A stretch of 7,670 nt of DNA from Actinomycetota bacterium. Its GTDB lineage: Bacteria > Actinomycetota > Acidimicrobiia > Acidimicrobiales > Microtrichaceae. Under the pieces are notes generated by a model. The model ran no database searches. It saw only the letters and a program-made list of their open reading frames with translations, and was not told the DNA's origin. The DNA is taken from NCBI GenBank assembly GCA_005777415.1, contig SXMI01000116.1, positions 1 through 7,670 on the forward strand, written 5' to 3'. Both the position numbers and the translations under genes were made by a program. The stretch's first letter is position 1; each line of letters starts with the position of its first letter. Shown piece after piece: positions 1-4,783 of the stretch.

Positions 1-1
1 C

Positions 2-577
2 ATGCCCCCCATGCCGCCGGGCGTGGAGCGCGGCATCGTCGAGGGGCTCTACCGGGTGTCCGCGGCGCCGGAGTCGAGCGGCCCGTCGGCCACGCTGTTG
101 TTCTCGGGGACGCTCTGGTCGGCCGCCGTCGCCGCACGCGACGAGCTCGCCACCCGCTACGGGGTGTCGGTCGACCTGTGGTCCGCCACGAGCTACCAGC
201 AGTTGCGGGCCGACGCCCTCGAGGTCGAGCGCTGGAACCGGTTGCACCCCGACGGGCCGGCTCGCACCCCGGTCGTCACGGAGCGGCTGGCCGGGCGGGC
301 CGGCCCCGTCGTGGCGGTCTCCGACTACCTCCGGGCGGTCCCCGACCAGGTGTCGCGCTGGGTGCCCCGCCGATTCACCTCGCTCGGGACCGACGGCTTC
401 GGCCGGTCCGACACCCGCGAGACCCTCCGCTCGTTCTTCGAGGTCGACGCACCGAGCATCGTCGTGGCGGTGCTCGCCGGACTGGTCGCCGACGGCGCCG
501 TCACCCCGGGGGCGGTGACCGATGCGATCACCCGCCACGGGATCGACCCGGACCGGGCCGCCCCCTGGCTGACCTGA
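2..577 (+). CDS. aceE: Pyruvate dehydrogenase E1 component, C-terminal part (partial)
   Basis: This is the last 191 residues of a homodimeric-type pyruvate dehydrogenase E1, the thiamine-diphosphate enzyme that decarboxylates pyruvate and acetylates the lipoyl groups of E2 in the cytosolic pyruvate dehydrogenase complex. The piece starts in the MPPMPPGVERGIVEGLYR stretch and continues through GTLWSAAVAARDELA, VDLWSATSYQQLRADALEVE with RWNRLHP, then DYLRAVPDQV and SLGTDGFGRSDTRETLR with FFEVDA. Together these are the typical AceE C-terminal (transketolase C-like) domain. The ThDP and Mg sites lie upstream, outside the window. The reading frame is open to the left edge, so the ATG at 2 is only an internal codon. 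It ends at TGA 575-577, 40 nt before the next gene, which has its own promoter. Identity is from recognised conserved motifs; no truncation or frameshift is visible in this part. Confidence 0.93.
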   Translation: MPPMPPGVERGIVEGLYRVSAAPESSGPSATLLFSGTLWSAAVAARDELATRYGVSVDLWSATSYQQLRADALEVERWNRLHPDGPARTPVVTERLAGRAGPVVAVSDYLRAVPDQVSRWVPRRFTSLGTDGFGRSDTRETLRSFFEVDAPSIVVAVLAGLVADGAVTPGAVTDAITRHGIDPDRAAPWLT

Positions 578-605
578 CGCGTCCGAGCGTGTCGTGACCG
601 GTGGG

Positions 606-611
606 TAGCCT
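606..611 (+). promoter_or_regulatory. -10 element (TAGCCT) of a leaderless promoter
   Basis: TAGCCT fits the actinobacterial TANNNT -10 consensus and ends exactly 6 nt before the GTG at 618. Transcription would therefore begin at or next to the start codon. No Shine-Dalgarno sequence and no convincing -35 are visible. The same geometry recurs at six other genes in the window. Confidence 0.6.
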
Positions 612-617
612 GCGCCG

Positions 618-1205
618 GTGGCCAAGATCCTGATCCCCATCACCGGCGACGACGACACCGACCGGCTGCTCCAGGACGAACCGCTGGCGCTCGTCATCGG
701 CATGCTGCTCGACCAGCAGGTCCCCATGGAGTGGGCCTTCAGGGGACCGGCGACGCTGCGGGAGCGGCTCGGCGGCCGCCTCGACGCCGCCGAGATCGCC
801 GCCATGGACGTCGACGAGTTCGTCGGCATCTGTGCCGCCAAGCCGGCGATCCACCGCTTCCCCGCCAGCATGGGTGCCCGGGTCCACGAACTCTGCGCCT
901 TCGTCGTCGACCACTACGACGGCGACGCCGGTCGCATCTGGAAGGGGGTCCGCTCGGGTCCGGCCCTCTACGAACGGATCCGCGAGCTCCCCGGCTACGG
1001 CGAGGAGAAGTCCAGGATCCTCCTGGCGATCCTGGCCAAGCGGCTGGGCAAGCGTCCTGCCGGTTGGGAGGAGGCCGCCGCGCCGTTCTCCGACGACCAG
1101 CCCCGCTCGGTCGCCGACGTCGGTTCCGCTGAGCAGCTCCTGCGGGTACGCGAGTGGAAGCAGATGATGAAGGCCGCCAAGAAGGCCAAGTCCGACCCGA
1201 CCTAG
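618..1205 (+). CDS. HhH-GPD-fold protein (uncharacterised base-excision-repair-like family)
   Basis: This 195-residue protein resembles the uncharacterised actinobacterial HhH-GPD family, distant relatives of DNA glycosylases such as endonuclease III. The N-terminal helical part contains LALVIGMLLDQQVPMEWAF (about 23-41), the usual first glycosylase core helix. The helix-hairpin-helix is LPGYGEEKSRILLAILAKRLG (about 124-144), with the LPGxG turn that contacts the DNA backbone. After it, the VDTHV-type segment that carries the catalytic Asp in Nth/MutY is absent; GKRPAGWEEAAAPF stands there instead. No four-cysteine Fe-S motif follows. The C-terminal tail is lysine-rich (KQMMKAAKKAK). The GTG at 618 is chosen because it lies 6 nt after a TAGCCT hexamer. 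DNA binding is likely; glycosylase activity is not shown. The gene converges on the hydrolase gene with a 9-bp gap. Confidence 0.85.
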   Translation: MAKILIPITGDDDTDRLLQDEPLALVIGMLLDQQVPMEWAFRGPATLRERLGGRLDAAEIAAMDVDEFVGICAAKPAIHRFPASMGARVHELCAFVVDHYDGDAGRIWKGVRSGPALYERIRELPGYGEEKSRILLAILAKRLGKRPAGWEEAAAPFSDDQPRSVADVGSAEQLLRVREWKQMMKAAKKAKSDPT

Positions 1206-1206
1206 C

Positions 1207-1231
1207 TCGACGCCCTACAGCGAGGCGTCGA
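1207..1231. terminator. Candidate bidirectional terminator hairpin between convergent genes
   Basis: TCGACGCC (1207-1214) and GGCGTCGA (1224-1231) form a perfect 8-bp inverted repeat with a 9-nt loop. It sits exactly where the HhH-GPD gene (TAG 1203-1205) and the minus-strand hydrolase gene (TAG 1217-1215) meet. One arm and the loop lie in the last codons of the hydrolase. There is no T-tract on either side, so intrinsic termination is possible but not certain. Confidence 0.4.
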
Positions 1232-2015
1232 CCGGCTGGCGCGCCAACCAACCGATCAGCACCGCCACGGCCCGGGGGTCGTGACGCAACTCGTGCCCGG
1301 CCCCCCGCAGCACCCGCAGCTCGGCATCACCGTGGGCCTCGGCGATCGTCTCGGCGTCCTGCAGCGGCGTCAGGTCGTCGCCGTCGCCGTGGACGACGAG
1401 CAACGGGCGGGGTGCGAGCTGGGCGGCGCCCTCGACGGGCCGGACCCGGCGGAGCTCACCGGCCCAGCGGTCCAGCGCCGGCGGGAAGTCGGGGTCGGTG
1501 ATCACGCCGACCTGCCGGGCATGGAGCAGCAGCCGGCGGGGGTGGCGGGCCCAGTCGTCGAAGTCCCCCGGGGTGGCGAGCGCCGCCACCCCGCGGACGT
1601 CGGCATTGCGAGCCGCCTCGCACAGCGCCAGCGACCCCCCGGTGCCGAACCCGCAGAGCCACACGTCGCGGACCCCCAGCGAGCGGATGTGCTCGACCCC
1701 GGCGTGGACGTCGTCGAGCCAGCCCAGGAGGGAGAACTGACCCTCGGCCCGGCCACAGCCCCGGAAGTTCATGGTGAGGACGACCCACCCGAGCTCCGAG
1801 GCGATCCGCTCCGCCAGCTCCGGGAACGACACGCCCGACTGCGGCGACTCGCGGCCGCGCGTCGGGAACCCGTGGCACAGCACCAGTCCGGGAGCGTCCG
1901 CCAGGGACTCCTCGGGCTCGGCGAGATGCCCACTGAGTCGAAGCGGACCCGACTCGAAGGCGTAGTCCATGACCGGGCCGGGACGCTCCGGCGGACCGTC
2001 CTCGATGTCGCTCAC
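1215..2015 (-). CDS. Alpha/beta-hydrolase-fold protein with a Gly at the nucleophile position
   Basis: This 266-residue cytosolic protein has the alpha/beta-hydrolase layout: strand plus oxyanion turn LVLCHGF (44-50), the NFRGCGRAEG loop (83-92), the nucleophile elbow LCGFGTGGSLAL (120-131), the acid loop VVHGDGDDLTP (Asp213, HGxxD pattern) and the histidine loop GAGHELR (His241). At the elbow the family pattern is G-x-S-x-G-G. Here it reads G-F-G-T-G-G, so Gly124 takes the place of the catalytic Ser while Asp and His remain. Either the protein is not a serine hydrolase or it uses another residue, such as Thr125. The GTG at 2015 is the first possible start in the open frame. The ATG at 1970 (residue 16) is a fair alternative, since homology-like sequence begins there. 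It is the last gene of the minus-strand block, 40 nt after the 74-residue gene. The substrate is unknown. Confidence 0.85.
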   Translation of the reverse strand: MSDIEDGPPERPGPVMDYAFESGPLRLSGHLAEPEESLADAPGLVLCHGFPTRGRESPQSGVSFPELAERIASELGWVVLTMNFRGCGRAEGQFSLLGWLDDVHAGVEHIRSLGVRDVWLCGFGTGGSLALCEAARNADVRGVAALATPGDFDDWARHPRRLLLHARQVGVITDPDFPPALDRWAGELRRVRPVEGAAQLAPRPLLVVHGDGDDLTPLQDAETIAEAHGDAELRVLRGAGHELRHDPRAVAVLIGWLARQPVDASL

Positions 2016-2021
2016 GGTCGA

Positions 2022-2037
2022 CCCGCCGTCCGGCGGG
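2022..2037 (-). repeat. GC-rich inverted repeat just upstream of the hydrolase start
   Basis: CCCGCCG (2022-2028) and CGGCGGG (2031-2037) are perfect inverted arms around TC; a realistic RNA hairpin has a 6-bp stem and a 4-nt loop. It lies 6 nt upstream of the GTG at 2015, within the 40-nt gap after the 74-residue gene. In the minus-strand transcript its second arm includes the only G-rich, SD-like stretch. It could be a weak terminator or a translational hairpin; there is no T-tract. Confidence 0.35.
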
Positions 2038-2055
2038 ATGGTGCCACGGGACGGC

Positions 2056-2280
2056 TCAGTCGACCGGCGTCGCTGCGGCCCGCTGCTTGGCGAACAGCCG
2101 GTAGCCGCGGTTGCGGGCCTCGGGCAGTGTGTCGGGCCCGAAGCAGAGGTACTGCTCGGACTCGACGAGCTCGTCGACGAGGTGGGCGTCGGCCTCGTCG
2201 AGGGCGTCGACGTCGTAGACGACCTGGGTGCGCTTGTCGCCCAGGAACCGGTGGTGCTCGAACTTCGCGGGTCGATCCAT
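2056..2280 (-). CDS. Small conserved-looking hypothetical protein (74 aa)
   Basis: I do not recognise this protein. It is 74 residues, soluble and charged, with no signal peptide or membrane segment. It begins MDRPAKFEHHRFLGDKRTQ, continues VVYDVDALDEADAHLVDELV (a likely amphipathic acidic helix) and ESEQYLCFGPDTLPEARNRGYR, and ends with a basic, alanine-rich tail. Coding support comes from the ATG at 2280, which sits 7 nt after a TAGCCT hexamer, and from its tight fit between neighbours (5 nt after the membrane-protein gene, 40 nt before the hydrolase gene). It has a single Cys and no metal-binding pattern. It may be transcribed both from the acyl-CoA dehydrogenase side and from its own promoter. 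Function is unknown. Confidence 0.7.
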   Translation of the reverse strand: MDRPAKFEHHRFLGDKRTQVVYDVDALDEADAHLVDELVESEQYLCFGPDTLPEARNRGYRLFAKQRAAATPVD

Positions 2281-2285
2281 GGCGC

Positions 2286-2741
2286 TCAGGCTACCGACCC
2301 GGACGGGTCGGCGGGGCCGTCGACCTCGCCGCCGATCGCACCGATCGCCCGGTAGTACCGCTCCTCCACGTCGAGGATCTGCACCACGTCGCCGTCGTCG
2401 AGCGCCACACCCCCGGACTCGAGCCGACCGAGGATCCAGGCCAGCGGCTCGTCGTCGGGCACCAGCAGCAGTCCGGTCCCGATGTCGTCGGCGGTGGCGG
2501 CCGAGGCCACGCCCTTCTCGGCGAGGTAGTCGCAGTGGGCGGCGAGCACCGCCCGGACCTGCTCGTAGGAGACGCGGGCGGTCAGCTCGTCGGGGAGGCG
2601 CTCCGCCACGAACTCGACCGCCTCCTCGAGGTCGTAGACGCTGCGCCTCGGCCGGCGGGCCAGCGAACCGCTGACTCCGCCGACCGTCGACGCCGCGATC
2701 ACGAAGACGACGATCGCCGCCAGGACGATCCAGACGAGCAC
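2286..2741 (-). CDS. Hypothetical membrane-anchored protein (one N-terminal TM helix)
   Basis: I do not recognise this 151-residue protein. Residues 2-22 (LVWIVLAAIVVFVIAASTVGG) form one hydrophobic helix. The RRPRR cluster (29-33) follows, so by the positive-inside rule the rest is probably cytosolic. The soluble part begins SVYDLEEAVEFVAERLPDEL (about 34-53), contains VSYEQVRAVLAAHCDYLAEKG (58-77), then an acidic region with LLLVPDDEPLAWILGRL (91-107), and ends in a helix with VEERYYRAIGAIGG. No catalytic motif is evident. The GTG at 2741 is supported by an SD-like AGGGG (2753-2749) at 7 nt spacing. It lies 34 nt after the acyl-CoA dehydrogenase stop and is probably co-transcribed with it, since no leaderless -10 hexamer is present here. 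Confidence 0.72.
   Translation of the reverse strand: MLVWIVLAAIVVFVIAASTVGGVSGSLARRPRRSVYDLEEAVEFVAERLPDELTARVSYEQVRAVLAAHCDYLAEKGVASAATADDIGTGLLLVPDDEPLAWILGRLESGGVALDDGDVVQILDVEERYYRAIGAIGGEVDGPADPSGSVA
2288..2293 (-). promoter_or_regulatory. -10 element (TAGCCT) inside the 3' end of the upstream gene
   Basis: On the minus strand TAGCCT occupies 2293-2288 and ends 7 nt before the ATG at 2280. Its first base pairs lie in the last codons, and its last base in the stop codon, of the membrane-protein gene. The hexamer is identical to that of the HhH-GPD gene. It suggests an internal, leaderless promoter for the 74-residue gene; no -35 is clear. Confidence 0.5.
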
Positions 2742-2775
2742 GCCGGCGCCCCTGCCGCTGCCGCGACCGACGGGC

Positions 2776-3891
2776 TCAGATGCCGATGCGCTGGGCGAGC
2801 AGCTCGCGGTGGTACGTCGGGTCGCCGAACAGGAGCTCGGAGCTCTTGGCGCGCTTGAAGTACAGGTGCGCCGGGTGCTCCCAGGTGAAGCCGATGCCGC
2901 CGTGGATCCGGATGGTCTCGGCGGCCGCGTGGAAGTACGCCTCGGAGCAGTACGCCTTGGCGAGCGATGCCACCGACGGCAGCTCGTCGTTCAGCTCGGA
3001 GGCACACCAGCCCGCGTAGTACGCGGCGGACTTGGCGGACTCGACCTCGAGCAGCATGTCGGCGCACTTGTGCTTGATGGCCTGGAACGAACCGATGGGG
3101 CGGCCGAACTGCACGCGGTCCTTGGCGTACTGCACGGCCGAGTCGAGCACCTCCTGGGCGCCGCCGACCTGCTCGGCGGCGAGCGCCACCGCAGCCAGGT
3201 CCAGGACCTGCGACAGGACCTCCCAGCCCTGCCCGTCGGCGCCGATCATGGTCGCCGGCACGCCGGCGTACTCGAGGCGGGCCTGCTTGCGGGTCTGGTC
3301 CATGGTCGACAGCGCCGTGCGGGTCAGGCCCTCGGCGTCACCGGCGACGGCGAACAGGCTGATGCCGGCATCCGTGCGGGCGGCGGTGATGATCAGGTCC
3401 GCGGTGTGGCCGTCGAGGACGTAGAGCTTGGTGCCGTCGAGCGTCCAGCCGTCACCGGCGGGTGTCGCCGTCATCGTGACCGCCGACTCGTCCCACTTCC
3501 CGTTGGGCTCGGTGTAGGCGAGCGTCGCGACGGTCTCCCCCGAGGCGATGCCCGGCAGGTACTGCTGCTTGGCGGCGTCATCACCGGAGTGGATCAGCGT
3601 CTGGGCCCCGAGCACGACCGTCGAGAAGTACGGGGCGCACAGCAGGCGACGGCCCATCTCCTCGAGGACGACGACGAGCTCGACGAACCCGTAGCCCTGT
3701 CCGCCGAACTCCTCGGGGATCACCAGGGCCTGGAGTCCCATCTGCTCGGCCATCTGGGTCCAGACCGCCTCGTCGTAGCCGGACTCGGTGTCCATGAGCT
3801 CCCGGACGGTCGCCTCGGACGACTTGTCGTTCAGGAAGGACCGGACGATCCCCCGCAGCTCCTCCTGCTCCTCACTGAAGGCGAAGTTCAC
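2776..3891 (-). CDS. Acyl-CoA dehydrogenase family protein (FadE-like)
   Basis: This is a 371-residue FAD-dependent acyl-CoA dehydrogenase, the class that introduces the alpha-beta double bond into acyl-CoA thioesters. Visible parts are the N-terminal helical domain FAFSEEQEELRGIVRSFL (3-20), IPEEFGGQGYGFVELV (58-73), the beta-domain with TLAYTEPNGKWD (123-134), and the C-terminal helical domain AEQVGGAQ, then AKDRVQFGRPIGSFQAIKH (256-274) and IHGGIGFTWEHPAHLYFKRA (329-348). At the place of the MCAD-type YEGT catalytic Glu it reads LFGDPT (354-359), so that base is missing; Glu240 or Glu247 could serve instead. This resembles the small FadE subunits of mycobacterial steroid/lipid degradation, which often work as heterotetramers; no partner lies in the window. 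GTG 3891 is chosen because AGGAG (3905-3901) lies 9 nt upstream and family homology starts at NFAFSEEQ; the frame stays open to 4002, but that extension is low-complexity Arg/Thr. Confidence 0.92.
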   Translation of the reverse strand: MNFAFSEEQEELRGIVRSFLNDKSSEATVRELMDTESGYDEAVWTQMAEQMGLQALVIPEEFGGQGYGFVELVVVLEEMGRRLLCAPYFSTVVLGAQTLIHSGDDAAKQQYLPGIASGETVATLAYTEPNGKWDESAVTMTATPAGDGWTLDGTKLYVLDGHTADLIITAARTDAGISLFAVAGDAEGLTRTALSTMDQTRKQARLEYAGVPATMIGADGQGWEVLSQVLDLAAVALAAEQVGGAQEVLDSAVQYAKDRVQFGRPIGSFQAIKHKCADMLLEVESAKSAAYYAGWCASELNDELPSVASLAKAYCSEAYFHAAAETIRIHGGIGFTWEHPAHLYFKRAKSSELLFGDPTYHRELLAQRIGI

Positions 3892-3900
3892 AGTCCCTGA

Positions 3901-3905
3901 CTCCT
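3901..3905 (-). promoter_or_regulatory. Ribosome binding site that fixes the acyl-CoA dehydrogenase start
   Basis: AGGAG on the minus strand (3905-3901) lies 9 nt before the GTG at 3891. This is the clearest Shine-Dalgarno sequence in the window, in contrast to the leaderless-type genes. It decides against the longer reading from 4002. Confidence 0.65.
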
Positions 3906-3914
3906 CGTGCTCGC

Positions 3915-3929
3915 CCCGGATGTTCCGGG
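3915..3929 (-). promoter_or_regulatory. 15-bp palindrome in the acyl-CoA dehydrogenase leader
   Basis: CCCGGA (3915-3920) and TCCGGG (3924-3929) are perfect 6-bp inverted arms around a 3-nt centre. It lies 24 nt upstream of the GTG at 3891, just before the ribosome binding site. It could be an operator or a short leader hairpin. It is short and GC-rich, so chance occurrence cannot be excluded. Confidence 0.3.
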
Positions 3930-3946
3930 TCCTCGTGGTGCGGGTG

Positions 3947-3975
3947 AGTCTGCCGCGTCGGCGGCGGGCTCCGCA
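3947..3975 (-). promoter_or_regulatory. Possible promoter for the acyl-CoA dehydrogenase block
   Basis: On the minus strand TGCGGA (3975-3970, weak -35) and CAGACT (3952-3947, -10-like) are separated by 17 bp. This would give a leader of about 50 nt that contains the palindrome at 3915-3929 and the AGGAG. The match is modest and the call is tentative. Confidence 0.3.
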
Positions 3976-3981
3976 CGTCGT

Positions 3982-4004
3982 CATGTGTCCACATGCGTAC
4001 ACAT
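3982..4004. promoter_or_regulatory. Candidate autoregulatory operator of the toxin-antitoxin pair
   Basis: CATGTG-TC-CACATG (3982-3995) is a perfect inverted repeat with 6-bp arms. A further CACAT half-site (4000-4004) repeats the one at 3990-3994 at a 10-bp interval, about one helical turn. Seen another way, ATGTGT (3983-3988) and ACACAT (3999-4004) are inverted around 10 bp. The element covers the -35 region of the antitoxin promoter. From memory, Phd and YefM antitoxins bind TGTACA/GTGTACAC-like palindromes, which GTACAC and TGTCCACA here resemble. An alternative is an operator for the divergent acyl-CoA dehydrogenase. Confidence 0.5.
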
Positions 4005-4019
4005 TGGGGCGGGAACCGG

Positions 4020-4025
4020 TAGGGT
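4020..4025 (+). promoter_or_regulatory. -10 element (TAGGGT) of the leaderless antitoxin promoter
   Basis: TAGGGT ends exactly 6 nt before the GTG at 4032. A weak -35 (CGTACA, 3996-4001, 18-bp spacing) falls within the putative operator at 3982-4004. Repressor bound there would block RNA polymerase. Confidence 0.55.
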
Positions 4026-4031
4026 CCTCCC

Positions 4032-4310
4032 GTGGACCGTGTGAACGCCCGGGAGCTCCGTTCGTCCCTCGCCGCCCAGTTGCGCCGGGCCGAGCAGGGC
4101 GAGCGGATCGTCGTCACCGTCGGCGGACGCGCCGTGGCCCAGCTCGGGCCGCTCGAGGGTGGACCCGGATCGCTCACGCTCGACGACCTCGTCGCACGCG
4201 GCCAACTCCTCCCGGCGCGCCGTCACGACCGTCCGGACCCGGCCGGGGTCATGCCGACCTGGGCCGGCGCCCGGATCGACCGGATGCTGCGCGAGGTGCG
4301 CGGCCGGTGA
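4032..4310 (+). CDS. Type II antitoxin, Phd/YefM-like (VapB-type partner of a PIN toxin)
   Basis: This is a 92-residue antitoxin. Residues 5-40 (NARELRSSLAAQLRRAEQGE followed by RIVVTVGGRAVAQLGP) match the Phd/YefM DNA-binding fold: a first helix, then a strand pair with GGRAVA-like turn. This domain dimerises and binds the operator. The C-terminal half (SLTLDDLVARGQLLPARR, then PTWAGARIDRMLREVRGR) is the flexible toxin-neutralising tail that wraps the PIN domain. The GTG at 4032 lies 6 nt after TAGGGT. An in-frame GTG at 4041 is less likely. Its TGA (4308-4310) overlaps the toxin GTG (4307-4309), which implies translational coupling and excess antitoxin. Expected regulation is conditional cooperativity at the operator at 3982-4004. 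Fold assignment is confident; the VapB name is a family label only. Confidence 0.85.
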   Translation: MDRVNARELRSSLAAQLRRAEQGERIVVTVGGRAVAQLGPLEGGPGSLTLDDLVARGQLLPARRHDRPDPAGVMPTWAGARIDRMLREVRGR

Positions 4311-4717
4311 CGGTCGCGCTCGACACCTCCGCCTGGCTGGCCCGGTTCCTGGAGGGCCCGGCCCACGCCGTGGTGCTCGACGCCATGCGGGCCGACCCCG
4401 ACTGGTGCGCCAGCGCACTCGTGCTGTCGGAGTCCCTGATGCTGCTCGAGCGACTCGGTGACGACCCGGACCGGACCGACGACCTGCGCCGGGCCCTCCG
4501 CGACGACTGGGAGCGCGTGCACGTCGTCCCCGTCGACCAGCAGTGCCTGGACCGCGCCGCCGAGCTGGGCCGGACCCAACCGCTCCGAACCGTCGACGCG
4601 ATCCACCTGGCCGCAGCCGACCGACTGCCCCGCCCGGTCACCTTCGCGACCTTCGACCCGGCACAGATCCCCGTCGCCCTCGCGCTCGGCTTCGATGTGC
4701 CGACGCCCGCGCCCTGA
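4307..4717 (+). CDS. vapC: PIN-domain ribonuclease toxin (VapC family)
   Basis: This 136-residue PIN domain is the likely RNase toxin of the pair; VapC toxins cleave specific tRNA or rRNA sites in a Mg-dependent way. The four acidic metal ligands are visible: Asp6 in VALDTSAWL, Glu42 in VLSESLML, Asp97 in RTVDAIHLAAA and Asp117 in FATFDPAQ. So the active site looks intact. The length is normal for VapC. GTG 4307 is chosen because it overlaps the antitoxin stop (GTGA) and MTVALDTS is the family's usual beginning; the same frame is open upstream to 3788 but that part is the antitoxin gene read in another frame. The stop codon lies in the first copy of a 12-bp tandem duplication. The target RNA cannot be read from sequence. 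It is expected to be silent while bound by the antitoxin. Confidence 0.9.
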   Translation: MTVALDTSAWLARFLEGPAHAVVLDAMRADPDWCASALVLSESLMLLERLGDDPDRTDDLRRALRDDWERVHVVPVDQQCLDRAAELGRTQPLRTVDAIHLAAADRLPRPVTFATFDPAQIPVALALGFDVPTPAP

Positions 4718-4729
4718 CCCGCGCCCTGA
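4706..4729 (+). repeat. 12-bp perfect tandem duplication at the toxin stop codon
   Basis: CCCGCGCCCTGA occurs at 4706-4717 and again directly at 4718-4729. Each copy reads Pro-Ala-Pro-stop in the toxin frame, so the toxin end is duplicated together with its stop. A degenerate CCGGGACCTGA follows. Probably replication slippage; no coding effect. Confidence 0.7.
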
Positions 4730-4748
4730 CCCGGGGCCGGACCGGGAC

Positions 4749-4777
4749 CTGACCCGGCACCGATCCGGCGCGAGACT
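4749..4777 (+). promoter_or_regulatory. Promoter of the metallo-hydrolase/flavoprotein pair (leaderless)
   Basis: CTGACC (4749-4754, four of six matches to TTGACA) and GAGACT (4772-4777) are 17 bp apart. The -10-like hexamer ends exactly 6 nt before the ATG at 4784. There is no Shine-Dalgarno sequence. It starts transcription of the hydrolase and the overlapping PNPOx-like gene. Confidence 0.5.
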
Positions 4778-4783
4778 TCCCGC

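Noticed and set aside
1281..2858. Plus-strand open frame of 525 codons
   Set aside because: It runs antisense through the hydrolase, the 74-residue gene and the membrane-protein gene. Its product is rich in Arg, Gly and Pro without any recognisable motif, as expected of a shadow frame in GC-rich DNA.
2809..3900. Plus-strand open frame of 363 codons
   Set aside because: Exactly antisense to the acyl-CoA dehydrogenase, whose family motifs are clear. Low-complexity Leu/Val/Gly/Arg product.
3892..4002. N-terminal extension of the acyl-CoA dehydrogenase from 4002
   Set aside because: The 37 extra residues are Arg/Thr-rich with no family similarity; a Shine-Dalgarno sequence marks the GTG at 3891, and the extension would cross the antitoxin operator.
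3788..4306. Upstream extension of the PIN toxin frame
   Set aside because: The extension crosses the antisense acyl-CoA dehydrogenase and the antitoxin gene in another frame; PIN homology starts at the GTG at 4307.
4718..4783. Terminator after the toxin gene
   Set aside because: The stretch is rich in CCGG and GGGCC units, but I could not find a single clear stem-loop with a T-tract; it holds the duplication and the next promoter.
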